From NCBI GenBank assembly GCA_025267735.1, contig CM046308.1:30989267-31053266 (forward strand): 64,000 nucleotides of DNA, given 5' to 3'. The DNA comes from Mactra quadrangularis. Its lineage: Eukaryota; Mollusca; Bivalvia; Venerida; Mactridae. Position 1 is the first letter of the stretch, and each line of letters opens with the position of its first letter. Shown piece after piece: positions 1-9,837 of this stretch. The translations under genes were made by a program, and so were the position numbers. The notes beneath the pieces were generated by a model. The model searched no databases. It was not told the DNA's origin and saw nothing but the letters and a program-made list of their open reading frames with translations.

Positions 1-12
1 CTGCACAAATTA

Positions 13-127
13 TACCAAGTATATTACACATTATTGCTGAAAAGCGCAAAACGCCGATTTCAATTGTATTGTTCTTCATAGGCTTTCTTTTAATAGTTAA
101 GTATGTAAGTCTCACCTGAGAATCTAA
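13..127. repeat. Short direct repeat, copy 1
   Basis: This segment recurs at 662-783 with only scattered substitutions and small indels. Both copies run from an AAGTATATTACACATTA-like start through AAAACGCCGATTT and TTGTTCTTCATAGGC to CTCACCTGAGAATCTAA. The two copies flank the first recognisable exon (529-626). That suggests a local duplication, or two insertions of one repeat, inside the intron. No terminal inverted repeats are visible, so the class of the repeat is unknown. Confidence 0.75.
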
Positions 128-528
128 CCATTGGCTGATCCTGCGGGGGTGGTAAGGGGTCAGGACGCCCCTCTCCTAGAATTGGGAAAACGTACATGTC
201 TATTACTGAATTTCTTGATTTTAAGTCATTTTTAAGTAGCATGAAGCAATTTTTGATGGTGCTTAACATATATTTAATGGTTATTTAGTTAAATTTTAAA
301 TAAAATAGTTCGGATCCCCTAGAAAAGTTTGGACCACTTTGAAAAATATCCTGGACCCGACCCTGCTTACCCAAGACTTCAGGATTATCATAAGAATCAT
401 TTTAATTATTGTTTTCTTTCATGAAATTATTATTCTTATTGTTTTGTCATTATCAGTTACAATTTGAATAATGCTCTTACATATACTTTTTGTATCATAT
501 TTTTGCAAAAATATTAATCTTATTTTAG
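128..528. other. Intronic sequence, probable old repeat
   Basis: No exon is recognised here. The stretch starts immediately after the end of direct-repeat copy 1, where the second copy instead runs straight into exon sequence. It contains several GC-rich blocks (gggggtggtaaggggtcagg near 145, ggatcccc near 312, cctggacccgaccctg near 350) that stand out from the AT-rich background. This looks like the remnant of a dispersed element, but no ends could be defined. Confidence 0.3.
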
Positions 529-626
529 ATGTATTACACACACCTATGGACACCATGGACGTAGACACTCCTTCCAGTAAGAAGAATGAAGAACTTGAAG
601 AAGATTCTGGTGAAGAATTAGAACCT
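529..626 (+). CDS. Probable exon of unidentified acidic/coiled-coil protein
   Basis: The segment is preceded by a pyrimidine-containing acceptor (tattttag) and followed by a strong donor (CCT|gtaagt). Read with two bases completing a codon from the previous exon, it encodes 32 residues: a VDTPSSKKNEELEEDSGEE-type stretch that is serine-rich and then strongly acidic, typical of a disordered linker. Two methionines (codons at 546 and 555) could instead mark a translation start. The next candidate exon (804-916) needs one base of carry-over that this donor does not supply. So either a small exon lies between them, a weaker donor four bases downstream is used, or one of the calls is wrong. The protein family is not recognised. 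Confidence 0.5.
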
Positions 627-661
627 GTAAGTATTGGAGACCAGTCAGTTTGGGTAGGTTG

Positions 662-783
662 TACTAAGTATATTACACATTAATGCTGAAAAGCACAAAA
701 CGCCGATTTTTTGTGTTTGTATTGTTCTTCATAGGCATTCTTTTAATTATAGTAAAGTATGCAAGTCTCACCTGAGAATCTAA
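662..783. repeat. Short direct repeat, copy 2
   Basis: This is the second copy of the segment at 13-127. It ends 20 bp before the start of the next candidate exon, so it lies at the acceptor side of the intron. It differs from copy 1 by a handful of substitutions and short insertions, including extra T and G residues after the CGCCGATTT block. Confidence 0.75.
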
Positions 784-803
784 AGTATATAAATCTTATC
801 TAG

Positions 804-916
804 AACATGATCCTAAATCTCGCCATTTAAGTGGTGCAAAACATAGTGCTACAAGTCTTCCAACATCATCATCATCATCTAGTAATGAAAGTAATGATAG
901 AGAACATAGTCCTCAG
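804..916 (+). CDS. Probable exon, serine-rich linker of the same gene
   Basis: The acceptor is tcttatctag and the donor is CAG|gtattt. With two bases carried into the first codon, the exon encodes 37 residues including HDPKSRHLSGAKHSATSLP, a run of six serines from TCA/TCT/AGT codons, and NESNDREHSPQ. It ends in codon phase 0, which joins perfectly to the coiled-coil exon at 2166. The composition is that of a disordered, phosphorylatable linker. A DNA transposon lies only about 12 bp beyond the donor. The function is unknown. Confidence 0.6.
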
Positions 917-928
917 GTATTTAGTATA

Positions 929-1440
929 CAGCCAGTTTAATACAACGACATTCGTTGCAACGACATCCTCATTATGCTGACATATTTTTTGACAACCAAT
1001 ACTTTAACAGACCTGCCAACTTTTGCAAATCCCAATGAGGGAGATTTGTTCGCGACAAACATTTCACAGTTCGCGACACAATTATTCACTATTCGCAACA
1101 CAAATAATTCCATATTCCCAACACATACTTTGCCATTACCATTCCAATATAGTTTTCATATTTTAACTAGTTAAAGCCAATTCTACATATCATTTGACCT
1201 GTACTATAAACAATGTATATACTTATTGAAGTATTACAAAAACCACATGATTGTTGATAACTGTGTCTTGATAAATTGAGAAACTATTTTTTCTAACAAT
1301 CAATTTTATTGCTGGGTCAGGGTTAACTCCAGACATTTAAGTTAAATGTAAATGTTCGGAGGAATTCATTTCACTGACATATGCGTTTGAACTACACATT
1401 TCTTGGAAACATACAATGTCGTTGTATCGAAATCTGACTG
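929..1440. mobile_element. Tc1/mariner-pogo-like MITE
   Basis: The ends are inverted repeats: the left end reads CAGCCAGTTTAATACAACG and the reverse complement of the right end reads CAGTCAGATTTCGATACAACG, both continuing into ACATT. Each end is flanked by TA (927-928 and 1441-1442), the target duplication expected of the Tc1/mariner/pogo superfamily. The 512-bp body has no transposase; the 66-codon open frame inside it is low-complexity and not credible. The superfamily call follows from TA targets and CAG termini and is an inference. Confidence 0.7.
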
Positions 1441-1442
1441 TA

Positions 1443-2165
1443 GCAATTATCAAGTTATAGTGCTATGATAGAAGAGATTGCTTGGATATTGATGGGCCAT
1501 TTTTTAAACCATTGTTCGTATAATTTACCAGTTTAAACTTGTATCTACACTATGAAAATGTCATTTCCTCCCATATATGAGCTATAGATGGCATTGGGGT
1601 TATAAATATGCAGTCTTGTTAAAATGAGAGGTGTCTGTAGCCGGTGAGTTACTCATTTTGATATATAATTATCCATGCCAAAATAATTGATGATGGTCTA
1701 TACATCGCCAGTGCTTTACAACTGTTTCAAATTGCCTGTACATCGCAGCCTAACTGAAGTTTTGAGCAACAAACTTTTGCCAGCAGTTGTCTTATCAGGC
1801 AACCAGAATGTACATATAACCCTCAAATTATATGCTAATACCGTTGTATTCGAACAAGTTAACATTTGGTTTGAGAAGTGCAACTTAAAGTTGGTCGACA
1901 GTCCAGGCTACTGACTTTATGAGTTTTTGTGAAAGTTGTGAAAGTTGTTATAAACTAATCATCATGTTTTTAAACTGTATTTAGCTGTCAGTGATGAAGA
2001 TTAACCCCATTGATTTAGAGACTTACTGTAGTACTTCTGAACTTATTAAGAGATACATTAGTTATTCATATCTATGTACTTTGTCTATGTAAAATAGTAG
2101 GGTTTACAAATGCACTACTGGCAGTTGAGTGAAGTTAACAATATACCAGGTATGTATATTTTCAG
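1443..2165. other. Intron, nothing recognised
   Basis: This sequence lies between the MITE and the coiled-coil exon. It is AT-rich, with a 75-codon open frame near 1687-1914 that has no supported splice borders and no recognisable similarity. I see no RNA gene or repeat here. Confidence 0.4.
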
Positions 2166-2297
2166 AGATTATCTAACCCCGAAAGACATAATTTGGAAAA
2201 GACAATTGCAAAAAAAGATAACGAAATTAAAGAACTAAAAGAGAAATTAAGAAGAGCCGAGGTTAAAATTATTCAATTGCAGAAAGATCTCAGAGAG
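2166..2297 (+). CDS. Coiled-coil exon of unidentified protein
   Basis: This is the best-supported exon in the window. The acceptor is tatattttcag and the donor GAGAG|gtaagt, and the length is exactly 44 codons (phase 0 to phase 0), matching the end phase of the exon at 804-916. The peptide starts RLSNPERHNLEKT and continues through IAKKDNEIKELKEKLRRAE to IIQLQKDLRE. The spacing of I/L/V residues gives clear heptads with lysine/glutamate at the flanking positions, so a parallel dimeric coiled coil is expected. Many cytoskeletal, centrosomal and trafficking proteins carry such a segment, and the sequence alone does not say which. The gene may continue into the exon near 11.28 kb, but this is not established. 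Confidence 0.75.
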
Positions 2298-3365
2298 GTA
2301 AGTCTTTTGTATTTTACCATTGCAACTATTTAAATAAAAACCTCGATAGCGCTGTCCCGACATGGATACAACATGGCAAAATTTGAAGGTGCCAAGAAAG
2401 CGGATTAGCGTTTTTTTTTTAATTTACAAACTATATAAGAAAGGATCATATAGCTGATACCGCTCCTAGAAAAATGTTAGTCAACCAATCATAATTTTCT
2501 ACTCCACATGTAATTATCTATTTTTGGACACTGGAAAATTGCAGGAGAGTCTATTTTAGCACAAGGGTGTCCAGTCAAATTTATGAAAAGAACAGAAATG
2601 GGTCTGTGGTTACATAACTTGTTATCTATGTTCTAGTAGATGAATGGCGGTTCTTAATCGAAAATGTTAAAACTGTTTTTTCTATGATATTTTCATGTAT
2701 TGTGTGGCAACAAGACTTCATATCTTTGTACTGAATTGAACTGTGCATGTCTGTCGAATTGACATGCCTCTTTTCAATTTTGTAGCGGCCATGTTTAAAT
2801 GTCAAATCTGTATCTATTTCGGCATTTGTAAAAGTGCACTTCATTGGTCGAAAGTCACGCACCTCCATGACCGAATGTATTCTTGCGCTTTTTTGCGACT
2901 AACTGTCGTTTCTCCATAAAGTAATTTCGCTATTTCTTACCTGGTCATTTCTACAATCTAATATTGTATTGCATTTAACATGGGGAAAAACAAGCCACGC
3001 TTTATGTTTTTTAACAATAATAACGTGCTATTTTTTGCTAACATTTGAACAACAACATCCAACCAATCAAAAAAGATTTTACAAACTTAATGATCAATCG
3101 GTGATTACCGTCAACTGTCGTAAAGCTGATCATTTTCCAATGAAAGTTGCCGAAGTTATCCAAATTGGTCTAGCGGTCAAGGTCAGTATAAAAATAGGCC
3201 GTCAATCATGGCTGTTGTGATTCAATAAGAGGCGTGTAAATAATTAAAAATAACGGATGGTTTGCTTTACAAACGGTATTATTCTTGATATTCTGGTTTA
3301 TTGACTTCGATTTTCATTGTCTTTCATAATGATGATGCACTTTAACGGAAAAAATCAGTATTTAA
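2298..3365. other. Intron or intergenic sequence, nothing firm
   Basis: The interval contains an 80-codon minus-strand open frame (2626-2868) that starts in a fair context (ggtcATGG), and a plus-strand frame at 2969-3220. Neither has a splice border, a known motif or a homologue elsewhere in the window. I see no repeat structure here. Confidence 0.35.
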
Positions 3366-4010
3366 GTGTAGATTTGGCGATAATAGACAAATTTTGATCG
3401 AATAAATTTACGTCTACGTTTCCGACTAAAATATTTTGATGGAAAATAATGAAACTTTTCGTGTCCCTGTCTCTGCAGAAGTAGTAAGGACATAGTGTAT
3501 AGTATATTTTGAAAGCTTAATGATCTGGCTACACGATTTTGAAAAGATCGGAATGAAATATTCAGCGAGAAACACGTGAAATAAGTTGGAAACGAAGACG
3601 TTGTGGACTTGAGTTTTGTGGAGTTATATACCTTTCTTTATAATAGTGTATAATTGGGGGGGGGGGAATTGTGCTGAACACCTATGCAATGAAGTGTAGA
3701 TTTGGTGAAAATAGACAAATTTTGATCAAATAGATTTACGTCTACGCTTCCGACTAAAATATTTTGATGGAAAATAATGAAACTTTCCGTGTCCCCGTCT
3801 TTGCAGAAGTGGTAAGGACATAGTGTATAGTATATTTTGAAAGCTTAATGATCTGGCTACACGATTTTGAAAAGATCTGAATGAAATATTAAGCGAGAAA
3901 CACATGAAATAACTTGGAAACGAAGACGTCATGGACTTGAGTTTTGTGGAGTTATATACCTTTCTTTATAATAGTGTATAATTGGGGTAAAATTGTGCTG
4001 AACACCTATG
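3366..4010. repeat. 328-bp tandem duplication, two units
   Basis: Unit 1 (3366-3693) and unit 2 (3694-4010) align end to end, starting at GTGTAGATTTGG and ending at TGCTGAACACCTATG, with about 95% identity by eye. The main length difference is an 11-nt G homopolymer (3656-3666) in unit 1 that is only four G in unit 2. The short open frames inside are not conserved between units, so this is a non-coding duplication. Confidence 0.9.
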
Positions 4011-4260
4011 TTTTAAACATAACCGAGAATGTCCCCGTCACGGCGTTAGTCCTGGTCATAGCTGCTAGGTGCATAGATGTTTTAAATAATATACACTTTG
4101 AATTATCTTTAATAGTGTATATTATTTCTTAATAAGCTTTGAGCCCACTGCCAAGCATAGGTGTTAGGCACATTTTCTTTTTCAAAATAATTATACACTA
4201 AATGAAGTATTTATAACAGTGAATATTTTGAAAAAAAATTGCCAACACCTATGCTGCCAA
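3973..4260. repeat. Nested inverted repeats (foldback element)
   Basis: The block TAGTGTATAATT...GCTGAACACCTATG (3973-4010) recurs inverted at about 4152-4200 (CATAGGTGTTAGGCAC...AATTATACACTA) and again in direct orientation at about 4205-4260 (TATTTTG...GCCAACACCTATG). As a result 4149-4260 alone can fold into a hairpin about 50 bp long. A separate perfect 13-bp stem (AATAATATACACT at 4085-4097 with its complement at 4114-4126) lies between. This looks like a small foldback transposon that also forms the edge of the tandem duplication to its left. Confidence 0.65.
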
Positions 4261-5619
4261 GCGCCTTTTGTCCTGGTCCTTTATAAGAACACATGACCCA
4301 CCGTAACATCTTTTTCAGTTGGACCTAACCTTGGATATTATCTCAATGTGAATCGAGTCACGGCATGTCTTATAAAAAGGAATAACTGTCTCTTATTACT
4401 TTATAACATACCCCACGGAATGAGTTAAATTAATTAATCAAAAATAAATACTTACAAATAAATCACTGAAAAAACTGAAGAGCATATAAAAACTAGTCCA
4501 AAATCACATTCATTAATTTAATACACGTTTAAAATAACACAAGCATGGTCAGAAAATAATCTCAACCATAAAAAACACGATTTGTAAACCATTTAAACCA
4601 CGCCTCAAAACTCGTGCGTTATATTTTAATCAATGTTTGATGTGTAAGTGTATCGGTTTTTGAACAACCGTTGTATAGCGCGTTTATGTAAACAATGTGA
4701 ATATAAACTATTCACTTGGTGAAACATTATAACCCATATACAGTTCGTTGAACAGGTCATGTGTGTTTTCATACTTTCAACTATAGAAGTGTCCACCAAT
4801 AGGTGAAAAATATGTTACATATCCATCATTCTACTGATTTTCAGCAGACCACTTTAACACTCAACATTTATTATACAAAATGCAAATTGAAACAATGGTG
4901 TGTCACTAAAATACGTTTAAACTGGTTAAAATATTAATTTGGTATAACGTTTCACCCCTAAATACTGGTGTGTAATGAAATTGACTGTGTTTTTATTCAC
5001 GCAATGTTTTCGTGGAAAACCTGTAATAATTGTTAGTGGAGAACTGTTTTATTGACATATCAATATTTACTATTAACGATGCATTATCATATATTTTTAT
5101 ATGCATTATTATCAATAAATGATGAATTTAAAGTACATGCGGTTAAAATTTGCGTTTATAATCTAAGTTTCATCCTTATGCACGTTCACTGACTATACAG
5201 CTAATACCCTTGTCATTGGGCTAGCATATACTGATATCAATCTTGCAATCTCCCTGGGGAGTTTTTGACTCTACTAAATGCAGACAACATATTGGTGCAA
5301 CGGAATTATATCACCCTCGCATGTACGTTTTTTCCCAACTGACAAAGTTTGATTAATTTCACGGTGATTGAATACACACTATCATAATATCAAGAGTATT
5401 TAGAACACGAAATCACCGTGGGATTGTTCATGGTTTGACCGTTTGGAAAGAAACGAACTATACATTTATATAAAATGTTTATTACATATATCCGCGAACG
5501 CTATTTTCTGTTACTTTATATATTATATTCATATGTTTGTTTATATCATCATTCTTTGTTCTCATGTATTACATTGTAATTTGAGAAAATAAAGTTATGT
5601 TCTGTTCCGTAGCATACTA
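4261..5619. other. AT-rich non-coding stretch
   Basis: Nothing was recognised: no open frame of note, no SINE head and no clear inverted ends. Confidence 0.4.
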
Positions 5620-5732
5620 GGTGGAGTGTAGCAATCGCAGGTAAATGTCTTGCTCAAGAAAATTAGCAGTACTCTTGGTGGGGTTCGAACCTAGGACCTC
5701 TGGACCCCTAAGCGCGCGTCCTACCTCTGGAT
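5620..5732 (-). mobile_element. tRNA-derived SINE fragment
   Basis: Read on the minus strand, the right part resembles a tRNA head: a B-box-like GGTTCGAAC (as GTTCGAACC on plus) and an A-box-like region beside GCGCGCTTAGGGGTCC. The left part keeps GGTGGAGTG and CTTGCTCAAGAA body motifs that also occur in the longer copy at 55379-55632. The body is truncated. It could be mistaken for a tRNA gene, but the stem pairing is poor and the body identifies it as a SINE. Confidence 0.7.
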
Positions 5733-5888
5733 TACTGTGATCAGTTGAGATCTGTAAAATGATGTACGCGCATTATTCGCCTGGTAATTTGAAAAAAAAA
5801 TAATCAACTATTTTAAGTACATAAATATGCATGACCTATTATACGACAAATATTTGCCAGAATTGTATCATACACAAATATTTATACT

Positions 5889-6159
5889 GGGTTTAACGCC
5901 ATGTCAACACAACTTTTAGGTTATTTTACGGCGTCCAGCGCACCTAACCTACCTTTCCTGGACCCTTATCTTTAACCAGTACTCACCTGCCTGTCCACAA
6001 GGTCATTCTCCATATACCCTAATAATGGAGGAAAATTGATTTTTTTGTCAAATTTTCATAGAATAGTAAAACCTCCCTGGGTGAGATTCGAACCCGTACC
6101 ACCTTCGAAACAATAGATTCGAAATCTAGGCGTGCTACAAACTGCCCTGCCGACCCGGG
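5889..6159 (-). mobile_element. tRNA-derived SINE, near full length
   Basis: The plus strand starts with the reversed tail (GTTTAACGCCATGTCAACAC), runs through the body motifs GGCGTCCAGCGCACCTAACC and TTTCCTGGACC, and ends in a tRNA-like head (about 6080-6159) with a B box (GATTCGAACCC). The same family occurs at 10358-10611, 31617-31923 and 60944-61203, always in this orientation. The head ends at CGACCCGGG. Confidence 0.85.
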
Positions 6160-6612
6160 TTCTTTAAGTTAATGTATTATTGATGTTGATGTATGAAATA
6201 TCTAAGATAATAAACGATAATTGTTTTGATGTATTATTGAATTAATAAATAAAACAATCCTAATAAACAAGACAACAGTCAGTTGATCGTGATTTAGATG
6301 CGGGAGATAACGAGCAACAAGTTATTTATAATTCATGTCACATACTACTTAAAGTTGACGTCCGTTGAACCTCATTTTTCACAACCCGTGTTTTTCACAA
6401 CTTGTGAAAAACGCGTACGCAATTTTCATCAGAAAACGTACGATTGTCTCAAGATAGTCTTGGATTACTTACGACTACCCGTGACCTGTCATGCGATCAC
6501 CTACAACTTGTCTTGCGACCATCGCACGATTACTAAAGACTACTCAAGACTATCAGTGACTAGTTACAATTTGTAAAGACTGTCTTAAGATTGTTGCACG
6601 ACAGTTTTGCGA

Positions 6613-6750
6613 TTAACAAAAATCCAAAAAAGACTGATGGATTGGAGGTATAACGCTTGGCCTTGGGTGGTAAATCGCCCTCAGAGTCAGAGTCGTGTTT
6701 GGTCCTTTTCTGGACTTTTTCTTTACACTTTGACTTTTTTTGGGTGGCAT
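6613..6750 (-). pseudogene. Relic N-terminus of a transposon-like protein
   Basis: On the minus strand an ATG at 6750-6748 opens a lysine-rich peptide beginning MPPKKSQSVKKKS. A one-base frame change about 13 codons in would continue as an acidic DSDSEGDLPPKAKRY stretch, a basic-then-acidic pattern common at the start of nuclear proteins. Upstream on the same strand are a TATA-like ATTATATATAG (about 6811-6820) and a palindromic E-box GACCACGTGGTC (6825-6836). No downstream domain is present. I infer a decayed start of an element-encoded gene; the frame is broken and the function is unknown. Confidence 0.35.
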
Positions 6751-6810
6751 GACGATGTTACTCAAACGAAAGAAAAAGTGCGTATGAGTAATGAACCGTA
6801 AAGTGACTGC

Positions 6811-6836
6811 TATATATAATGTTAGACCACGTGGTC
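6811..6836 (-). promoter_or_regulatory. TATA box and palindromic E-box
   Basis: TATATATAAT (6811-6820) lies about 60 bp upstream of the minus-strand ATG at 6750. A perfect 12-bp palindrome GACCACGTGGTC, containing the CACGTG E-box core, lies just beyond it. Spacing and orientation fit a core promoter for the relic reading frame. Function is inferred. Confidence 0.35.
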
Positions 6837-7310
6837 TGTGTCTTGTCACAGTAAATCTTTAACTAGGCTCTGACGATCGTACGATGGTTGCAATTAATCG
6901 TAGAGAAGTCGCTAGTTGTCATTTGTAATCGTGGGTGGTCGTAAGACAAGTCACTACTAATCGCACGATGATCTTACGACTTTGGAAAGACTACCTGCGA
7001 CCGAGTGACAAGGACATCGGCGCCGACAAGTTGAAGATTATTACAGACTTTCGAACGACGATCGTGCGACAGCCTATGACCTTATAAGATCACTAGCGAC
7101 CTGTTTGATCGCAAGGAGGTTTTTGTGCAAGCTCAAAAACCTCTCTGCGACTGAAATTGGTCGTGGGACCTAAATAAGATAACCTGCGACTGTCGAAGAT
7201 CTCCGATGACCGTCGTAAGACTTTTTAAAGATTCTTCGCGACCAGAGGTCACTGGTGATCGTCAACTGGTCCTTAGTGGTCGTAAGCTCTAATGTGACTG
7301 GGGCTTTAAT

Positions 7311-7724
7311 GATCAATTAACAAATAAATTAAAACAATAATGGATGGCTATATATCTTAAACTGTAGGAGTATATTGTTTTAAAAGCTATGAGTCATATA
7401 TCGTTATATATCACATGTACATGAAAACTGTATTGTGTAAAATTAATTGATTTTTGTAATTGTACATTTATATGTTGTGATTAGCCGGAAGTTGCAAGTC
7501 CAACTATGCTTGTATCAGTAATCGAGTAATTTGAGTACATGTACAACTATAGTCACATAAATATCTTTTGACATATGTAACATCTGACCATGGAAACACA
7601 TGTTTCCGGCGGTAGGACACGATTTAAGTCATCACTTAGTAACGCTAAGTCCTTACATGCACAACAGTGCTGTGGGTTCAATATCAAATGACGATGGTAC
7701 TGAGAATGGGTTAAAGATAATTTT
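7311..7724. other. AT-rich stretch, nothing recognised
   Basis: No open frame, inverted repeat or SINE body could be supported between the CGAC-rich element and the SINE head that follows. Confidence 0.4.
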
Positions 7725-7912
7725 AAAAAAGCTAGCTCAGTCAGTAATGCACAAGTCTACTGATCAATGGGTTGTAGGGTTGATTCCCGGGCGGGGTATA
7801 CTTTTGTCAGGAAATAATAAAAGAAATTAAATTCCTCTTTCCTACCAATGATTCTAAAACATGCAGGACAATTGTCATCCACTGGTGAACGTATGCGCCT
7901 GCTATCTGGTAA
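7725..7912 (+). mobile_element. tRNA-derived SINE, 3' part lost
   Basis: The head has an A box (GCTAGCTCAGTCAGTAATGC) and a B box (GGTTGATTCCCGGGCGGGG), followed by a body with CCTACCAATGATT, CAGTTGTC-like and GTATGCGCCTG motifs. The same family is at 50025, 51187 and 52100. The copy stops inside the body, where a hAT-like inverted-repeat element begins. The 76- and 70-codon open frames across it are artefacts. Confidence 0.8.
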
Positions 7913-7914
7913 TA

Positions 7915-8191
7915 GGGATGTGGAATTTCAAAATTTCTTCACTTGTCCATGGTCAAGTGAAATCTGAAAATCATCTTGCTTCGATTCAATATGTACTTTT
8001 TCCAGAATTTCGATACTCAATAAGATATAAATACAACTATGATAAAAATGCATTATCAAGTATTGCTATGTAAGTATACAAACAGTTAAAATTACTTGTC
8101 GACGGAAAAGTTGGGTGGAACTATTTGCTTATCCGCAGAAGTAAATGTACTTGTAAGTCAGAAAATCGGGCATAGAAATTCCACACCCCTG
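7915..8191. mobile_element. hAT-like MITE
   Basis: The left end AGGGATGTGGAATTTC matches the reverse complement of the right end, CAGGGGTGTGGAATTTC, over 17 bp with one or two changes. CAGGG-type ends are typical of hAT elements. A possible 8-bp target duplication (ATCTGGTA / GATCAGTA) is imperfect. Inside is a near-palindrome TTCACTTGTCCATGG...AGTGAA at about 7939-7962. It interrupts the SINE to its left. Confidence 0.5.
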
Positions 8192-9264
8192 GATCAGTAG
8201 GCTCTCTGGCTGTCATAAAATGATCTATACATTTACACTACGGAGTTAAACTCAACAAAAAAAGATAATAAAACGTTCGAACCTTATCCGTCCGAGAGTT
8301 TTAGAAGAGTACAGTTTTTACGCTTTCGTTTAGTTAATTTCACCCTGAAGTAAATGCATAACCTTATATTACATTCTGCCAAGCACTGTTTATAGTGTTT
8401 ATCTTAAACGAGACTATGCGCGACTGGCGAAATAGTCTTGCATAGTGAAGGGGAACAAACTCTCACAAAGTAATTTTAGGTCATTAGTAGTTAATTCCCT
8501 TTCAAACATTTAGATGGAGACCGATAATTTCCAATGCCAAACTAGTGTAAACCGTTTCGGCTTGTCACGAATTCCCCCCCCCCCCCGAGTTCGCTAAAAT
8601 TACGATACATAAGTATAATATTTTTAATACATTTTCTATTAACGGAGTTCAACGTAAATATTTCAACGCAAAGCTCATTGAACAGTTATAGGTATTACAT
8701 AACATATTTCAGTAAAAAACTGTACCAATTAAATTGTCAAGCGATTATGTGAATAACTTAGGCTTATTAACCTTCTGAGATAAATTGGTCTCACAAGACC
8801 TTAACTTATACCACCGAGTAAAGTCTAAGAAATGTGCCACAAACACAATTTTTTGTTCCTCGAATTGTGTTGCTAATTAATTTTTACCAGCAATGATTAT
8901 CCATTGGAGGAAATTTAAGACTGAACACATAATTCCGATCATCAAGATATTGTTAAAAAGAGATTTTTAAATTTAAACTCCGGTCAAAATACCCTATTTA
9001 TCTCTAGGAAAATGTGGTTGTCTCTATACTCTGGGCACGTATCACAAAAACAGACGACAGTCTTTATCTAATAATAGCTGGTTACAAAAAGGAGATAAAT
9101 CTTATTTCGCAAATTATGAAACCGGGTTTAGTTATCTCCCTTTCAGTATTTTCCATCATTTTAAGTCGTTCTGACAACAGCATAACAAGTTTTTAGCATA
9201 TCACTATAACATTATTTTAACAGTTGTGCTGATAAGCGTATGTTGATTATTACCGCTTAGAAAA
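8192..9264. other. Non-coding stretch with poly-C tract
   Basis: Nothing gene-like was recognised. There is a 13-nt C homopolymer (8574-8586) and an imperfect palindrome around 8415-8445 (AGACTATGCGCGAC...AGTCTTGCATAGTG). The 60-codon open frame near 9014 has no support. Confidence 0.4.
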
Positions 9265-9837
9265 CACTGTCGTGTAGCTGTGTACGGTGCAGTCAACCAA
9301 GATGGCGGACCGAACGCTGGTGAAAAGGTAAACATATTTTATTTTCTCGATTTCTCTAACTTAATCCATATGTATTGCTGTATAATCAGTTGTATTCAAC
9401 CAGGCATAGATTCCGGTGCATAATGTACAACCTGTTTTTGCTTGATATCCACCCAAGAGCTCATAAATGAATCACAAATTTGGTCGATCTATGATTTTGA
9501 AATTTGAAGCGAGAAAAAAATCTTTTAAGTCTGATTCTGACTTTATTTGAGCTCTTAGATTCAAATCAATTGACAGAGTAGCGTAAAATGATCGACCGAG
9601 TTACTCTGTCCCCTTACTTTGGAGGAATATCCTCGCCCTTCCACAAAAACGTTCGTTTTATGAGTGTACACAAAGTGAGTGCAGTCGCCGGTGTATGGTG
9701 TAGTCAAAACGCACATTTTTGAACGGTGCAGTCTCAAAAAACTGTACGGTGGAGTCCTTCTGTACAATTTTGGTGTACGGTGTTGTCTCAATTTTTATTT
9801 TCAGTGCCAACTTTCATGAACGACCTTTAGTTCAATG
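9265..9837 (+). repeat. 573-bp inverted repeat, left arm
   Basis: This arm and 12699-13271 are reverse complements of equal length, differing at only a few positions (about 98-99% identical by eye). Read outward to inward, the arm contains a YY1-like start context CAAGATGGCGGACC with an ATG at 9302. It has a possible donor AAAAG|gtaaac at 9327/9328, a possible acceptor ATTTTCAG near 9804, and four or five copies of a GTACGGTGNAGTC-like word (near 9281, 9690, 9722, 9744 and 9775). Both arms contain the same 76-codon open frame on the opposite strand, an expected consequence of the duplication and not evidence of a gene. Confidence 0.95.

Larger units (their letters stand above)
6395..7310. mobile_element. 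Inverted-repeat element with CGAC-rich flanks
   Basis: Both flanks (about 6395-6610 and 6860-7310) are crowded with short GTCG/CGAC, CGATCG and TCGTAAGAC-like words absent from neighbouring DNA. They are related in inverted orientation: CTTGTCTTGCGACCATCGC near 6508 matches the reverse complement of the region near 6910-6960 over more than 50 bp with substitutions. A hairpin AGGTTTTTG...CAAAAACCT lies at about 7116-7142. The centre holds a relic minus-strand coding start with its own promoter. The whole resembles a deletion derivative of a DNA transposon with long subterminal repeats. The superfamily is not identifiable. Confidence 0.5.

Noticed and set aside
2626..2868. 80-codon minus-strand open frame starting MEVRDFRPMKC
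   Set aside because: Start context is fair and the residue mix acceptable, but there is no splice border, domain or second copy, and it lies opposite the direction of the neighbouring exons.
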